DNA of 64,000 bases, taken from positions 82,523,889 to 82,587,888 of the forward strand of contig NC_092808.1 in NCBI RefSeq assembly GCF_040954645.1. The letters are read 5' to 3'. A model generated the notes under the pieces. The model worked only from the letters and a program-made list of their open reading frames with translations, made no database searches and was not told the DNA's origin. A program made the position numbers and the translations under genes. This DNA comes from Diabrotica undecimpunctata (taxonomy: Eukaryota; Arthropoda; Insecta; Coleoptera; Chrysomelidae). This document shows positions 37,370-48,375 of the stretch, piece by piece. The first letter of the stretch is position 1. Each line of letters opens with the position of its first letter.

Positions 37370-39010
37370 CAAAGTCGAACGGGAGGTATACAACCAAGAG
37401 GCTGTTGTAGATCAAGACATCAATGAAATGCATGAACATATTCCTTATTTTGCCACATAAGAAACTTAACATCATAATACACAGGAGGATAACAACGAGT
37501 TGCACAATAATTTCGAAAGCGAAATGACACTTACCGTACAAGAGTTTAACGTAACAAACCACTAAGCAGACCACATCTCCAAGAATAGACTCTTGTAAGA
37601 AACTAGGTGCGCTGTTACAAATTCTAAAAAGTGAAATCATATCCAATTATGCCGTAGATACCCATACATTGAAATATTTGCATATGCTGACTGTGCAGCA
37701 GCAGCAATTCCTAATGTTGGGGGCATTTAAATCAAACACGATATGGGATTTTAATAATGGAAGGAGTGATAACAGAATTGCACCCTGCGAAAAGTAACTG
37801 CTAAAGAAGATTAAGTTATTACCAAGGGATATTGGACAAATACATTCGATCAATGAGAAGTAGAGAAGTAATCAAAAGAGCTGAAGAAATAATTCTGAAT
37901 ACTTTTGAATTTGCATTCAGAGAAGACGTTCTTCAAAAAACTCATTTCCAATGTAGAAAATGAAAATAAATCGTACTCAAGCCAAAAAAAATATATAAGT
38001 TTTGGGGAAAACAACTTTCAACGCCAGCTAATAGCCAAGTCGATGATAATATTTTTTTAAAGCATATACTGATGGAGTGGAACACTTAAATTCACTTTCA
38101 AATATCTGGTAAAAACAATATAAAAACTGAAGATATTCCAATTAACCGGGGCCTTTTCCAATAGGACTCGTTGAGTCCACTGTGGTTTTGTCCAGCGATG
38201 AACCCACTGTATAGCAACTAAACAGCACATACTTAAGTTTTAGCATCAAAAATAACAGTACTCTTGTGGCGAAGCTTAATCATCTGTTGAATATGGATGA
38301 TTTAAAACTAGAAAATTGTATGTACAAATAATTGGGAGTAAATCAAGCGCAAAAAATTGACTATAAACAAATGAAAACCGAACTAATTTTCGAGTTCGTA
38401 CGAAGAATAATAATTTATTCAAGGCGTTAAATTCGTACGCCTGTTTCGTGATTAGCTATCTGAGTATTATAAAGTTGTTATTCACGCAGTGCAGTAGAAA
38501 CAACAACATTATAGCAGTATCATGAGTGTGCCACTGGATAATTAAATTGCTGATTTAAGAACCTATTTTAGGACGCCCGCTGAGTCATCAACTTTACATC
38601 GCACTGTAGATGACACAACGCCGCTTTAACTGGGAAAACGAGAAATGTGCTTAAACTACCTGTCTAAGCAAGAAAAAAGGTCGACAATACAGCGTCGAAC
38701 TGTTGGTTGACATCAGAATGGGTGTTTCCCGAGACAGAAGGTTTCCTATCTCGTTCAGGACCAGGTTATTTCAACTGGAAATTACCTGAAATTTATCGTC
38801 AATTACCCTCTGATCCCAAACAAGGACAAGAAACTATACAACTTCTTACCGGGAGCTACCAGGCGTTTATCCGAACTGATTATAAAGAACGCCATGACTC
38901 AGTACTCACGCCATACTCACATACCAGCCAGTGGCACATAATAGACCAGATATCATACTAGTTAATAAGCTTGCTAATAAACTTACTACATTAATAGATG
39001 TAATTAATAG
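37370..39010 (+). pseudogene. Non-LTR retrotransposon with restriction-like endonuclease tail (R2/NeSL/R4-like), decayed
   Basis: Several plus-strand fragments occur in the order expected of one protein. IQILKSEIISNYAVDTHTL then YLHMLTVQQQQFLMLG come from the N-terminal part (about 37618-37720). RSVIKRAEEIIL follows near 37860. LNHLLNMDDLKLENC (about 38279) is the reverse-transcriptase active site, where YMDD reads NMDD. Then QDQVISTGNYLKFI (about 38757), and a zinc-finger/endonuclease region with TDYKERHDSV (about 38877) and NRPDIILVNKLANKL (38939-38985) matching the RHD and PD motifs of restriction-like endonuclease elements. The last cysteine of the finger region is changed. Frames shift repeatedly. 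Clade assignment is from motif layout only. Confidence 0.55.
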
Positions 39011-39039
39011 ATGTGACTATAATAACTAACAATAATAAT

Positions 39040-39640
39040 TTGCGTATTAAATACACCGGAAAGATTACCAAGCACAGAGATGTAAAGGGGACTCTTAGAG
39101 GGAACGTGAGCCTTATGGCTGAATCTGGAAAAAGAGACAATATCTGAGACTTTTAATAAAGTGGAAGCAATATCAAGATAGAAATGATCAGATTGATAAT
39201 ACATGAAAAGATAAATAAAGGAATAAATATTGAGAAAAAGAGGGTGTAATGGTTAAAAAATTTAAGGGACTGGTTTAAGTATATGTAAATGTTTAAACGT
39301 ATTTTAATAAAACTTTACCAAGCAACGGTAGAGTGAAGATAGTGATAATGAGATTCAACCACCAACTGGGGGATGACAGTTTAAGAAAAACAACAAAAAG
39401 AAGTATACAAAACTATTTTGACAGAAAAGAAAAGCAATTGCCACCATAATCATTGTGAAAGCCATTGCAGAACACACCGTCACACAGAAGAGCTATGGAA
39501 TTTTATATTAAGAAACTGACATATTTGTGTCAAATCAAATTGCGATTCACATATTTATAAAGAAAATTAAAATCAAATTTAGAATTTAAAGCTATCGTAT
39601 TTAATTCAAGAAAAATACATATTTAGTATAACACTAAATG
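39040..39640. other. No gene recognised
   Basis: AT-rich DNA with no supported feature. Confidence 0.5.
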
Positions 39641-39758
39641 TTATTACCATTTCTGTAGTATTAAATGTGTCCATTTAATGAATGTTATGGAAGAGGGTCT
39701 CATACGCACAATCGGTGTTAAATTGTTATATTTATTTACTAAGACAATAAATATTGTC

Positions 39759-39798
39759 GACCGGTTTCACTGTTTGCAAGTTATACAACATCATCAGG
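39759..39798 (-). ncRNA. Degenerate hammerhead-like motif
   Basis: The minus strand reads CTGATGA (39797-39791), then a 22-base spacer with possible UGUU/AACA pairing, then GAAACCGGTC (39768-39759). CTGATGA...GAAAC and a GTC cleavage triplet with a very short ACC/GGT helix resemble the minimal hammerheads of Penelope-like retroelements. Helix II does not directly abut the core and helix I is not evident, so this is at best a decayed copy. Confidence 0.25.
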
Positions 39799-39879
39799 CT
39801 CTCAAGAAACTAAAGGCTAAAATAGATGATATACGTAAGCCAATGTTTATACAACCAAAAATCAATTAAAGTGGTACTA

Positions 39880-40750
39880 AGAATATATGGGACTTAGTTA
39901 ATAATCAATTATATAGAAAAATAAAAGGTATTCAGCGATATTAAATATTAATTAATATAAAAGTGGTAGGTACAAAAGTCTAAAATTGATACAAAAATAG
40001 TTAACTATATATAACGTAAAATGTGTTTCAAAACAACCAGCTTCAGTTTGATGTTAACTGGTGTATTCGTTGCATAGTTATTTTAAATTTAATACAAAAA
40101 ATATATAATGATACTTACATATCAGTACAAGGAATTATCTCAGTTTATCATTAGTTAGATAATATTTATATTTATTTCGGAGCATACCCATACTTTCAGA
40201 CTAGTTGGATTGAGCTACTGTAAATAACCTCAGCTGTTTGTTGAGAGGGCTGAGTTTTTTGTGTCCATTTAAACTCAGACGTAGAGTAGAGGGTGTGAGG
40301 AGAGTAGAGGATTTAGACTAAAATGCTACCGAACAAAACTTTTTATAGATATGCTTAAAATTTTTTAATAGTGATTGAAACCACCCAACAGACTCCAGTG
40401 CTCAGACGAAGGCCCGAATGTACACTTGTACACGTCCTTTACAATCGTGATCAATCAGAAATCAGCCGTCCGAAAGTCACTCGGAAAGGGACTAAAAAAC
40501 ATTGCCGTGTGACTTTTTTGTTTAGTTCGGCTGAAGCCGAAAAAAATGCACCAGAAAAAAGTAATTTCAGACCACAGCTTAGAAGCCTGAAAAAGAATGT
40601 ATCATTAGGACAAATATGAGTTTCTCTTATAGTGAGCCATGTCACCCAAACGGAAGATAAAAAATTATTCATTTAAGAAGTTGGTGGTTATAAAGAGTGC
40701 TAAAAGTAACTCAAGATAAATATTTGATAAATAAACTCGATTGCTCTATT
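39880..40750. other. No gene recognised; one unassigned 82-codon frame
   Basis: A plus-strand frame at 40371-40619 (GTG start; ATTEMPT at a protein rich in Arg/Lys/Ser with QTPVLRRRPE near its start) has no recognised motif. It may be part of an unrecognised transposon leader. Confidence 0.35.
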
Positions 40751-40756
40751 GATATC

Positions 40757-41090
40757 TTCTTCTTCTTCTTGTGCCACTCCTATCGGAGATTGGAAATCAT
40801 CAAGGCTATCCTGATCTTGTTTACAGCTGACCTAAAGAGTTCATTAGTGATACAGCCAAACCACTCTCTCAAATTACGCAGCCATGACATTCTTCTACGG
40901 CCTGGATTCCGTTTTCCTTCTATTTTTCCTTGCATTATATTTTGAAGTAATGCGTATTTATGTCCTCTCATCAGGTGACCCAAATATTCGAGTTTTCTTC
41001 GTTTGATCGTTGACAAAATTTCTGGGTCTTTTCCTATCCTTCGCATTACTTCAAAGTTGGTAACTCTTTCAACCCAACTTATCTTCAGCT
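40757..41090 (-). pseudogene. RTE-type reverse transcriptase C-terminus with 3' tail
   Basis: The minus strand from about 41046 gives MRRIGKDPEILSTIKRRKLE then YLGHLMRGHKYALLQNIM and GRRRMSWLRNLREWFG. That is the typical carboxyl end of RTE-type proteins, still open for 88 codons. It is preceded by a VTNFEVM-like piece and followed by the family 3' tail ending in an AAGAAGAAGAAGA microsatellite (minus strand). A 5'-truncated insertion. Confidence 0.85.
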
Positions 41091-41099
41091 ATTGATTGA

Positions 41100-41595
41100 T
41101 ATCATATCTTGCTTATTATAAAACTTTTTTTTAATTGTAATGAAATTACTATCAGAATTATGTTCTAGTAATAATTATGTATAGTTTTGCTAATAAGTAA
41201 TTTGTATTTGTTAGTATGTATTTCATGAAAATAAATAAGACCTTGTAAAACACTTTATTTATAATTGCTATATTATAAACTTTTATTTTTTGTAGGTTTT
41301 CTTTTGGACAAATTATGATAACACGTCTTTATTATTACTTTAGACTTCATTATGTAAAATGATGAGATAAAAAATATTTAGTTAGTTATTTTATACTTAA
41401 TAAATTGTGTAGAATAATAAAAAGTCAAAATACTATATTATAGTCTTTGGTATAAACATATTTTTTAATACAAACATAATAGACAAAAATATAATAACCA
41501 GACAAATTTTTATCACTGTGCCTTCTACAACTGGCAAAGCAAACAGCTTGATGAATTACTCGACAAAGGAATCTAAAATATGCATTCCACCTGAC
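41100..41595. other. No gene recognised
   Basis: AT-rich sequence only. Confidence 0.5.
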
Positions 41596-41596
41596 G

Positions 41597-41599
<3 letters not shown>

Positions 41600-41695
<96 letters not shown>
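41600..41695. repeat. (TA)n microsatellite
   Basis: Pure TA run. Confidence 0.97.
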
Positions 41696-42068
41696 AAGTA
41701 CATGTTAGATGGTGTTAGTGCTTAGAATAAGCCTTTGTGTTTGAATAGTGACATATTGGTAAACAATAATAATATTAGCAATGAAAAAATATATAAGCAA
41801 ACTGTTAAATAGCGATAAAGAACTAGCTACGATGTACACTACTGAATGAAAAGCAGGTAAAAACCAAGAAGAATAACAAATGCATTATGTACGAAGGCAT
41901 TTTCCCAATATTGAAAAAATTGTTCAAAAACCAGAACTTTCTCGCCAAAACATTATATTATACAAGTTTTACTATTCAACCATATTATAAAAGTTGCATA
42001 ATATTAAGATAATTGCAGACAACGAGAAAAACTTTTAAAAATCCAACAAACAATTTTTTTAAACTTCG

Positions 42069-42071
<3 letters not shown>

Positions 42072-42102
<31 letters not shown>
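42072..42102. repeat. (TA)n microsatellite next to a motif cluster
   Basis: Short TA tract directly joined to ACATCTAGCGGTTAATGTAA. The same junction type occurs inverted at 52040-52072. Confidence 0.9.
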
Positions 42103-42106
<4 letters not shown>

Positions 42107-42245
42107 TAGCGGTTAATGTAAGCTCCGTTCTAAAACGGTATTATACTAACTCCAGTAGAATATACACCGTGTATTTTATTATCTAAGTAGCGCTTTATGT
42201 AGACTCCGACTAACACGTAGGATTAAGTGGACTCCACAAAAGGAT
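42103..42245. repeat. Cluster of a degenerate TTAAGTGNACTCCG motif
   Basis: TTAATGTAAGCTCCG (about 42113), TTTATGTAGACTCCG (about 42195) and ATTAAGTGGACTCCA (about 42224) are spaced copies of one short motif. A second cluster lies inverted at 51980-52071. Both abut (TA)n. Function unknown. Confidence 0.5.
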
Positions 42246-42259
42246 AAACCATTTTTGGG

Positions 42260-43050
42260 ATCCGTATTTACGATATTGCATATACTTCTAAACTCCTGCG
42301 ATGTTGCCAATAATTGTATTAGTAGTAGGTTTTCAAATTTTACAGCAGATACATTCTGGAACTTGAAATTTATTTAAATATCCATCAATTTAATCATGGA
42401 GGAATTTAAGGACTATTTGGGTAATTTATGTAGTTAAATATAAATTGTTAACCGCCATATACCTTTATTTTACTTTTTAGTTTTAATAAGCAAGGTGGTA
42501 ATTTATATTACTTTTATATATTTTCAAACATAAGAAAGTGTGTATTATAAACTTGGAAAAGCGAAAATTTCCGTTTTTATTAATAAGTATTTTTTATTAA
42601 AATGCATTGGCACTAAAACATTTAGTACATAAATGTACGTATATCAAATAGAGTAATCGTGTAACAGTTTCTGAAATTAGAAGCCCCTTCGGTAAGATTA
42701 TAAAGTTTGTTACCACAAAAAATCTACTAGCATGCACAGAGATGAGAGAGACCTACACAGAAGAAGATTTATTTTTAGCGAATGACAGGGCCATTTATGT
42801 AGCCAACCATTGGAAATACAAAATTTAAAGCTGTTGGTGTTTCGGACACGGAAAGTAAACTAAGTACAAAAAGAGGTGAAAGTAAAATGAAAAAAAAAAC
42901 TAAAATACTTATATAATATGTAGACCTGAAAGTACGCCGGAGGGTTTAAAATAAGAATTTACCTAAGGAATGAAATAAGAATTTACCTAATATAAAACAG
43001 ATCTGAAAGAGAATAAAAAACAGATCAAAGAATTAATAGAGATTAAGTAC
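42260..43050. other. No gene recognised
   Basis: AT-rich DNA. Around 42945-43000 a short duplicated AAGAATTTACCTAA segment is visible. Confidence 0.5.
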
Positions 43051-43219
43051 ATCCTTAAGTAACATATCTCAAATCCGCCTGCCGTTTTTTTGGGTAGATC
43101 GAGTAGCTCGACAGAACTGTTACCGGTTCCAAGCCCAAATAAAGGAGGAGGGGGTCTACAGCCAGTTTAGCACCCTACTAATAGACTTTAAAACCATACA
43201 GCTCATAGAAACAGAATTA

Positions 43220-43922
43220 TGCCTCGGGACAGGAATAATTTCATTACGACGACTAACGGGAGAAAGAGGACAACGAATTTGTGGTAAACGAGAAATACAC
43301 TTCGCATCGGTGCTTTGAACGTAAAGTCTCTACAAGAGAGCAGAAAATTACAAAAGAGCTTGTAGAAAAAAAAATATAGACATGTGTGCGTTAAAAGATA
43401 CAAAGAAAAAAGGAAAAGGGTCAAATTATTATAGATGACCATCTCATGATTTACAGTGGTGTTGCCAAAGAAAACAGAGCCAAAGAAGGAGTCGCTCTGT
43501 TTGTACACAAAAATTTTTTACACCAAGTATAAAAATAGTAAGTGTAAAAATTATACTGGATGTTAAACCTCTGAATGTGGTAGCAATTCACTTCCAGAGA
43601 ACAACAAAGATACCACCACAAGGGAAAACTTCTAGGAACACCTTCAGACTGTAATGAACGAGACCCCAAATGATAAATATATAATCATTATGGGTGATTT
43701 TAACGCCCGTGTTGGCAATGATTTAGTTCCAGCGATAAAACAGCGATATAACGAAAATATCAGAAATGAAAACGGAAACCTTCTAACGGACCTCTGCAGC
43801 AAAAACCAGATACGTAATAATAATACATTTTTCCCTCACAAAGAACAATACAAATACATTTTTGAAAACAGTAGAGGACAAAGATCTATTATAGACTATA
43901 TTCTGTTGAATAGAGAGCACTA
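43220..43922 (+). pseudogene. AP-type endonuclease domain of the RTE element (CFDP2-like)
   Basis: LRIGALNVKSLQESRKLQK near 43295 corresponds to LRIGTWNVRTL at the start of the exonuclease-endonuclease-phosphatase fold. IIMGDFNARVGND (43684-43722) holds the catalytic Asp-Asn pair. IDYILLNREH closes the domain (SxxDYIL pattern). At least two frameshifts and several stops lie between 43350 and 43650; the last third (43654-43923) is still open. The enzyme would nick target DNA for target-primed reverse transcription. Confidence 0.8.
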
Positions 43923-44444
43923 ACATCAGCAGAAATAGGAAGCGATCACAAATTGGTATTGTGCCGAATGAAAACACATATATGTGATAACAAAACACCG
44001 AAATACACCACAAAGATAAAAGTCGAAAGCTTACAGGATGACTCGACAAGATACCTATTCCAGAAAAGAAGAACCGAAAAAAACAGAAATACATATATCA
44101 CAGAAAGTGATGGAGTCGAAGAAAGCTGAACAATACTTAAGTCTAATATCTTAGCCTCGGCCAAGAAAGTTCTCGGTAAAAGAAATATAAGTAAAGTGAA
44201 GGAAAAATGTAAAGAAAACAAAAAAGCTTACCTGAAATACATGTCAACCAAAACACAAGAGGCATAACATAATTACAAGACAATTAGAAACGAAACACAT
44301 GCACTTATAAGAAAAATAAAAAATGCTCACTGGGAACGTTTTTCAAAAGAAATGGAACATAATTTTTCTCGTCTGCAAAAGGAAATATAGCGCTTCATCA
44401 GACGTCAAAGAACGAAGGTAAAGTAACTAATAGAACTAAAATAC

Positions 44445-45426
44445 ATGGAAAATGATACGTGGATTGACTACCTAAAAAAGCTATATACAGGAGAAGAACA
44501 AACGACGCTAGAACCGGAAACATCAGAAATTACAACATATAAAGAACTTAATATAAATGTACAGGAAGTTCGGAAAATACTTGAAAACCTGAGGAACAGA
44601 AAAGCAGCAGGTCAAGACGAGATACCAAACGAATACTGAAATATTGTGGAGCAGCAATGACAGAACAATTAACAATATTAATTAATAAAATTATAAAACA
44701 CAATAAAATGCCGGAAGAATGGAGAAGGAGCGAACTAACTCTACTATATAAAAAAGGAGATAAAAACAGACAAAAAACTACAGAGGTATAAACTTGTTAA
44801 ATACTACGCTAAAACTTACAACTAAAATTTTACAAGTGCTAATTAATCACAATATAAGTTTAGCAGATGAACAACCGGGTTTTTTAAGTGGTAGATCGTG
44901 TACAGATGCAAAATTCGTTATAAAGCAAATTACTGAGAAATCACTGAAGTATAATAGACTAGCATTTCTGTGTCTGATTGACCTAAAGAAAGCGTTTGAC
45001 AGAGTAAGACTGAAAGATGTAATCCATCTTCTGCATAATAGAAAAGCTCTCCTAAATATTATAAAAACTATCGAAAACATCGACCAAAACAACAAAATTG
45101 AAGTCAGAATAGAGGGACAACTTACAGGACCTATAGAAATAGGCAGCAGAATAAGACAAGGGGATTCGTTGAGATTGAGCCCCATGCTCTTCAATTTGAT
45201 CATGGATCAAATCATCAAAAGCGTTAACAAACGAAGAAGATACAGAATGGGAAACAAAGAAATTAAAGTACTCCGTTACGCAGATGACGCAATATTAATA
45301 GCCCAAGATGAAGATAGTCTGCAAAGATTTGTCCACAAATTTAACATAAGAGCAAAAGAATTTAATATGACAATCTCATCTCACAAAACTAAAACAATAG
45401 TAGTCAGCAAAGGACCACAGATGTAA
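44445..45426 (+). pseudogene. Reverse transcriptase domain of the RTE element
   Basis: It starts with ENLRNRKAAGQDEIPNEY (about 44585-44637), the KAxGPDxIPxE motif. After frame breaks, an open stretch from about 44794 continues with LADEQPGFLSGRSCTDAKF, LIDLKKAFDRV (first catalytic Asp), RIRQGDSLRLSPMLFNLI and YADDAILIA (catalytic YADD) to TAA at 45424. All three catalytic aspartates remain, but the upstream frameshifts and stops break the gene. A partial second copy of the KTKTIVVSKEP region occurs at 45655-45760. Confidence 0.85.
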
Positions 45427-45640
45427 AATAGAAATTGATAGCATTAGCAGAAACAAGACCCGACACAGCCACAACGCAAAGAATAATGGACGCGGCAGAG
45501 ATGAGAGTAGTGAGAAGAATTACAGGAAATACTCTGAGAAATCGAAAAGAAAATGTAACGTATAGTGTATAAATGAATGGATACAAAATAGAAAAAAAGA
45601 ATGTAATAACCACATAGGTAATGGAAATAAAATACCTGGC
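45427..45640 (+). pseudogene. C-terminal region of the RTE element
   Basis: AETRPDTATTQRIMDAAEM then RVVRRITGNTLRNR matches the TYGAETRxxTxKTxxxLxxxEMxxLRxI region, joined to the RT after a deletion. Stops follow. Confidence 0.65.
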
Positions 45641-45654
45641 ATTATGAATTTATT

Positions 45655-45760
45655 ATGACAATTTCATCTCAGAAAACTAAAACAATAGTAGTCAGCAAAG
45701 AACCAACTAGATGTAAAATAAAAATTGATGGCATCAGTATTGAACAAATAATGAAAATAA
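45655..45760 (+). pseudogene. Partial duplicate of the RTE RT segment
   Basis: ATGACAATTTCATCTCAGAA, AACAATAGTAGTCAGCAAAG and ATTGATGGCATCAG repeat 45366-45450 with few changes. It is either a second truncated insertion or a local tandem duplication. Confidence 0.7.
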
Positions 45761-45769
45761 TATACTTGA

Positions 45770-46400
45770 ACTTTATTTTACTGTCGTTTTGAAATTTTAA
45801 ACTTTCTAGTGGGTATCTTTATGTCTTTATTACCAATTGTTATTAACATGCGTTTACACAACGTTATAACGTTGTGTATTATAAAAGTATTCTATTTCTT
45901 TTTATCGTAGTAAGTCATTACTCAGACAAAATATTTTGGTGTCTTATGGTATTGGTAACTTGATTCTGTAATAAAATTCATGGCAGACGACAAGCGGTTT
46001 CATAACCACTAAACATATCTATTTCTTTATTGTTTCCGTATATACTATGTTTTACAGTTATGATATTATGTTCGGTCTAATTGTTTTAAAAACTTTGTCG
46101 CTTGTATAAGCTTTAACTTTAATAATAATTTTATAGACCTTAATCATTTAGAAGTAAATATATATATAATTTTTTTTCTGTCACTTGGTTTAAATATAGT
46201 TCTTATTATATATATATATGAGCAGAAAATAACACTTATTTCAGTTCGTACGATTTGCGGTAATTTATTTAATGTTAATTTTGGAATTTCACGTTTATAC
46301 TCAGTTTCTGTTGTTCCGCTTATTTATCTGAGAGATGTTACTTTTTTTTTCTTGTTATTATTTCTCTTTATAAGCAATTTTACTTGTTCATTGGTGGAAT
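45770..46400. other. No gene recognised
   Basis: AT-rich sequence with a small ATATATATAT tract near 46210. Confidence 0.5.
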
Positions 46401-46409
46401 AATACCTCT

Positions 46410-46625
46410 ATGGAAGGTTATCACTTCATTTTTTGCGCGATCGTCCGATACTTCTTCTGCCGATTCGTGACTTATCTCTTCCAATTTTGACGTCACGGGT
46501 CTCCTCCATTCTGCTTATGTGATTATTCCATTCTTTTTTTCTATTTTGTGTAAATTCATTTATACACTTTACGTTACATTTTCTTCTAATGTCTTCTTTC
46601 TGTTTGAGGTCAATGTACATTTGAA
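46410..46625 (-). pseudogene. RTE-type C-terminal fragment
   Basis: The minus strand gives DIRRKCNVKCINEFTQNRKK then EWNNHISRMEETRDVKIGRD and GRRSIGRSRKK. That is the carboxyl tail (DIRxxCxVxxIxxWxxxRRxEWNxHISRM...GRRSxGRPxKRW) of the RTE family at 43060-45640. Open for 64 codons, it begins with a diverged Met context and is isolated. Confidence 0.75.
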
Positions 46626-46639
46626 AATAAGTCGATAAT

Positions 46640-47215
46640 TTTCCTTGAAATATTACTTTACTTGTACGTTACTCCTTGTTAAATTAAGCCTAGTTATGCC
46701 ATAGTATTCCATAGTTTTATTCTTATTATTATATCATGTGTTTGTTCAAAATCTATAAATAACTAGTTTAATGTTTTTTTGTATTCCCAACATTTCTCAT
46801 TAACTGCCTAATTGTGAATAATTGATCAATGATTTATTTCTAATTCCACACTAATAGTCTCCTATTTGATAGTTTACCTATTCACTCAATCGTTATAGGT
46901 TTATTAGAAAAAAATCTGTATATCCTAATAATTAATATATAGCTTATACTGCTATAGTTTGTGCAGTACATTTTATCATCCCTTTTGTGTATGGGTATGC
47001 TTTTCAGCAAGTTGGTACTTGCTCTTACTTATAAATTGACAGGTTAGCTGTTTAACTGCCTATACTGAACTTTCTTCTTCATGTTGCAAATATATATAAA
47101 AATTAATAAAAACCACTCTGACATACCGTTGACTGAAATATTGGAGACCCTATATTATTCAATCAGTGGAAATACTAAGATCACACGGGCGGAATATTAT
47201 GGGTTATTTCTTGTT
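46640..47215. other. No gene recognised
   Basis: AT-rich DNA between an RTE tail and the SINE. Confidence 0.5.
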
Positions 47216-47232
47216 TCGTCATAATTTACACT

Positions 47233-47478
47233 AGTAAGTAAGTAAGTTCGTGTAACCTTCTGGCTAAGGTCTAGTGTTAGGGTTTTCAGGTCGCGCAAGC
47301 GCCCCTAACATGACTTAACGACTACTTTCGTAGCCGGGACCGACGGCTTTACGTATCCTCCGAAGCACGGTGGCAGCGCAGTTAAATTAGAAATTGAAAA
47401 TTTTGTCGGTGCCAGGATTCGAACCCGGGCCCTCCAGCTTGTTAAGCCAGTAACACAGCCACTGAGCTACGGCTGCCA
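47233..47478 (-). mobile_element. tRNA-derived SINE, full length with target duplication
   Basis: Read on the minus strand: a tRNA-like head of about 72 nt with A box TAGCTCAGTGG, an anticodon-loop-like TTAACAA and B box GGTTCGAATCC; a body with GTGCTTCGGAGGATACG, AAGCCGTCGGTCCCGGCT and GTCGTTAAGTCATG; and a TTACTTACTTAC tail. It is flanked by CATAATTTACACT (47220-47232) and CATAGTTTACACT (47479-47491), a 13-bp target duplication with one change. The acceptor stem does not pair, so it is a SINE head and not a tRNA gene. The internal boxes would drive RNA polymerase III, and mobility would rely on a LINE. Confidence 0.9.
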
Positions 47479-47499
47479 CATAGTTTACACTGAAAATAC

Positions 47500-48365
47500 T
47501 AACAAGGGAGTGCTCTCACTTCCACATGTTAAAATTGATATATAGTACCAACAGATGCTAGTTATATACCATCAGTACTAATAAAATGGAAACTATTAAA
47601 TTAATGTCAATTTCATTTAATCAAACGTACTAACCTTAAACATGGTCATTTAAGGAAACACCTCAAAAATATTGACAAAAAATTAAAAATAGCTTAAGCG
47701 TTATACAAGTAACAGAGCAGCAAAGCTCACAGCATGAGAATATTGCCTCGTACTTTTATATAGCAATTTGTTCTCACAATTTTATAGCTTTTCGAAAAAT
47801 GAACTCCGATTAGAAGATTAAAACGTCAAACAAAATGTAAAAGCCTATTCATATTTTGTGATACAAAATCTTCAATTTCGATATTGAATATTCTTAATAA
47901 ATGTATAATCTAATATTTAAGCCTGTTTATGTTTTACAGACTTGGAAAACACTAAACAGACAAATATTTATTCCTTTATGTACTAGGTTCTAAAAAAAGT
48001 GTACTCAAAACAAATAAATATTATCTACCAAGTGTTTTATTCCAGTTTCATATAAAAGCACCAGATATTAGATATGTATTATAAATTTCGTCATAGGTGC
48101 AAATTTGAGATAAAAACCAAATGATAGAGCATATAGTGAAATATAAATATCTTAGAATAGCTGTATCGAGCGAGGATAAGATAAGGTTATTGATGAGGAA
48201 AAAAAGACCTATCGCTGAGGAAGTGAAAAAGTAATTGGCAAACGCAAATGAAATATGCATTACAATCTATCATGATACACATATATTCGTACTGCAGAAA
48301 CAAGACAATTAATAAACACGTTAAGGGAATCTTAATAATAAGCAAAATTTAACTTTTAATACACA
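47500..48365. other. No gene recognised
   Basis: AT-rich DNA with no supported feature. Confidence 0.5.
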
Positions 48366-48375
48366 GAAGAAATAA

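Larger units (their letters stand above)
43060..45640 (+). mobile_element. Near full-length RTE-type non-LTR retrotransposon, inactive
   Basis: The leader includes GTTACCGGTTCCAAGCCCAA then ATAAAGGAGGAGGGGG, a block I associate with the 5' ends of insect RTE elements. An endonuclease domain (43220-43922), a linker (43923-44440) and a reverse transcriptase domain (44445-45426) follow, then the C-terminal GTAR/NHISR-type region with internal deletions. It is the most complete non-LTR copy in the window. Confidence 0.8.

Noticed and set aside
47405..47478. A tRNA gene on the minus strand
   Set aside because: Boxes A and B and an anticodon loop are present, but the acceptor stem does not pair and the sequence continues into a SINE body with a target duplication.
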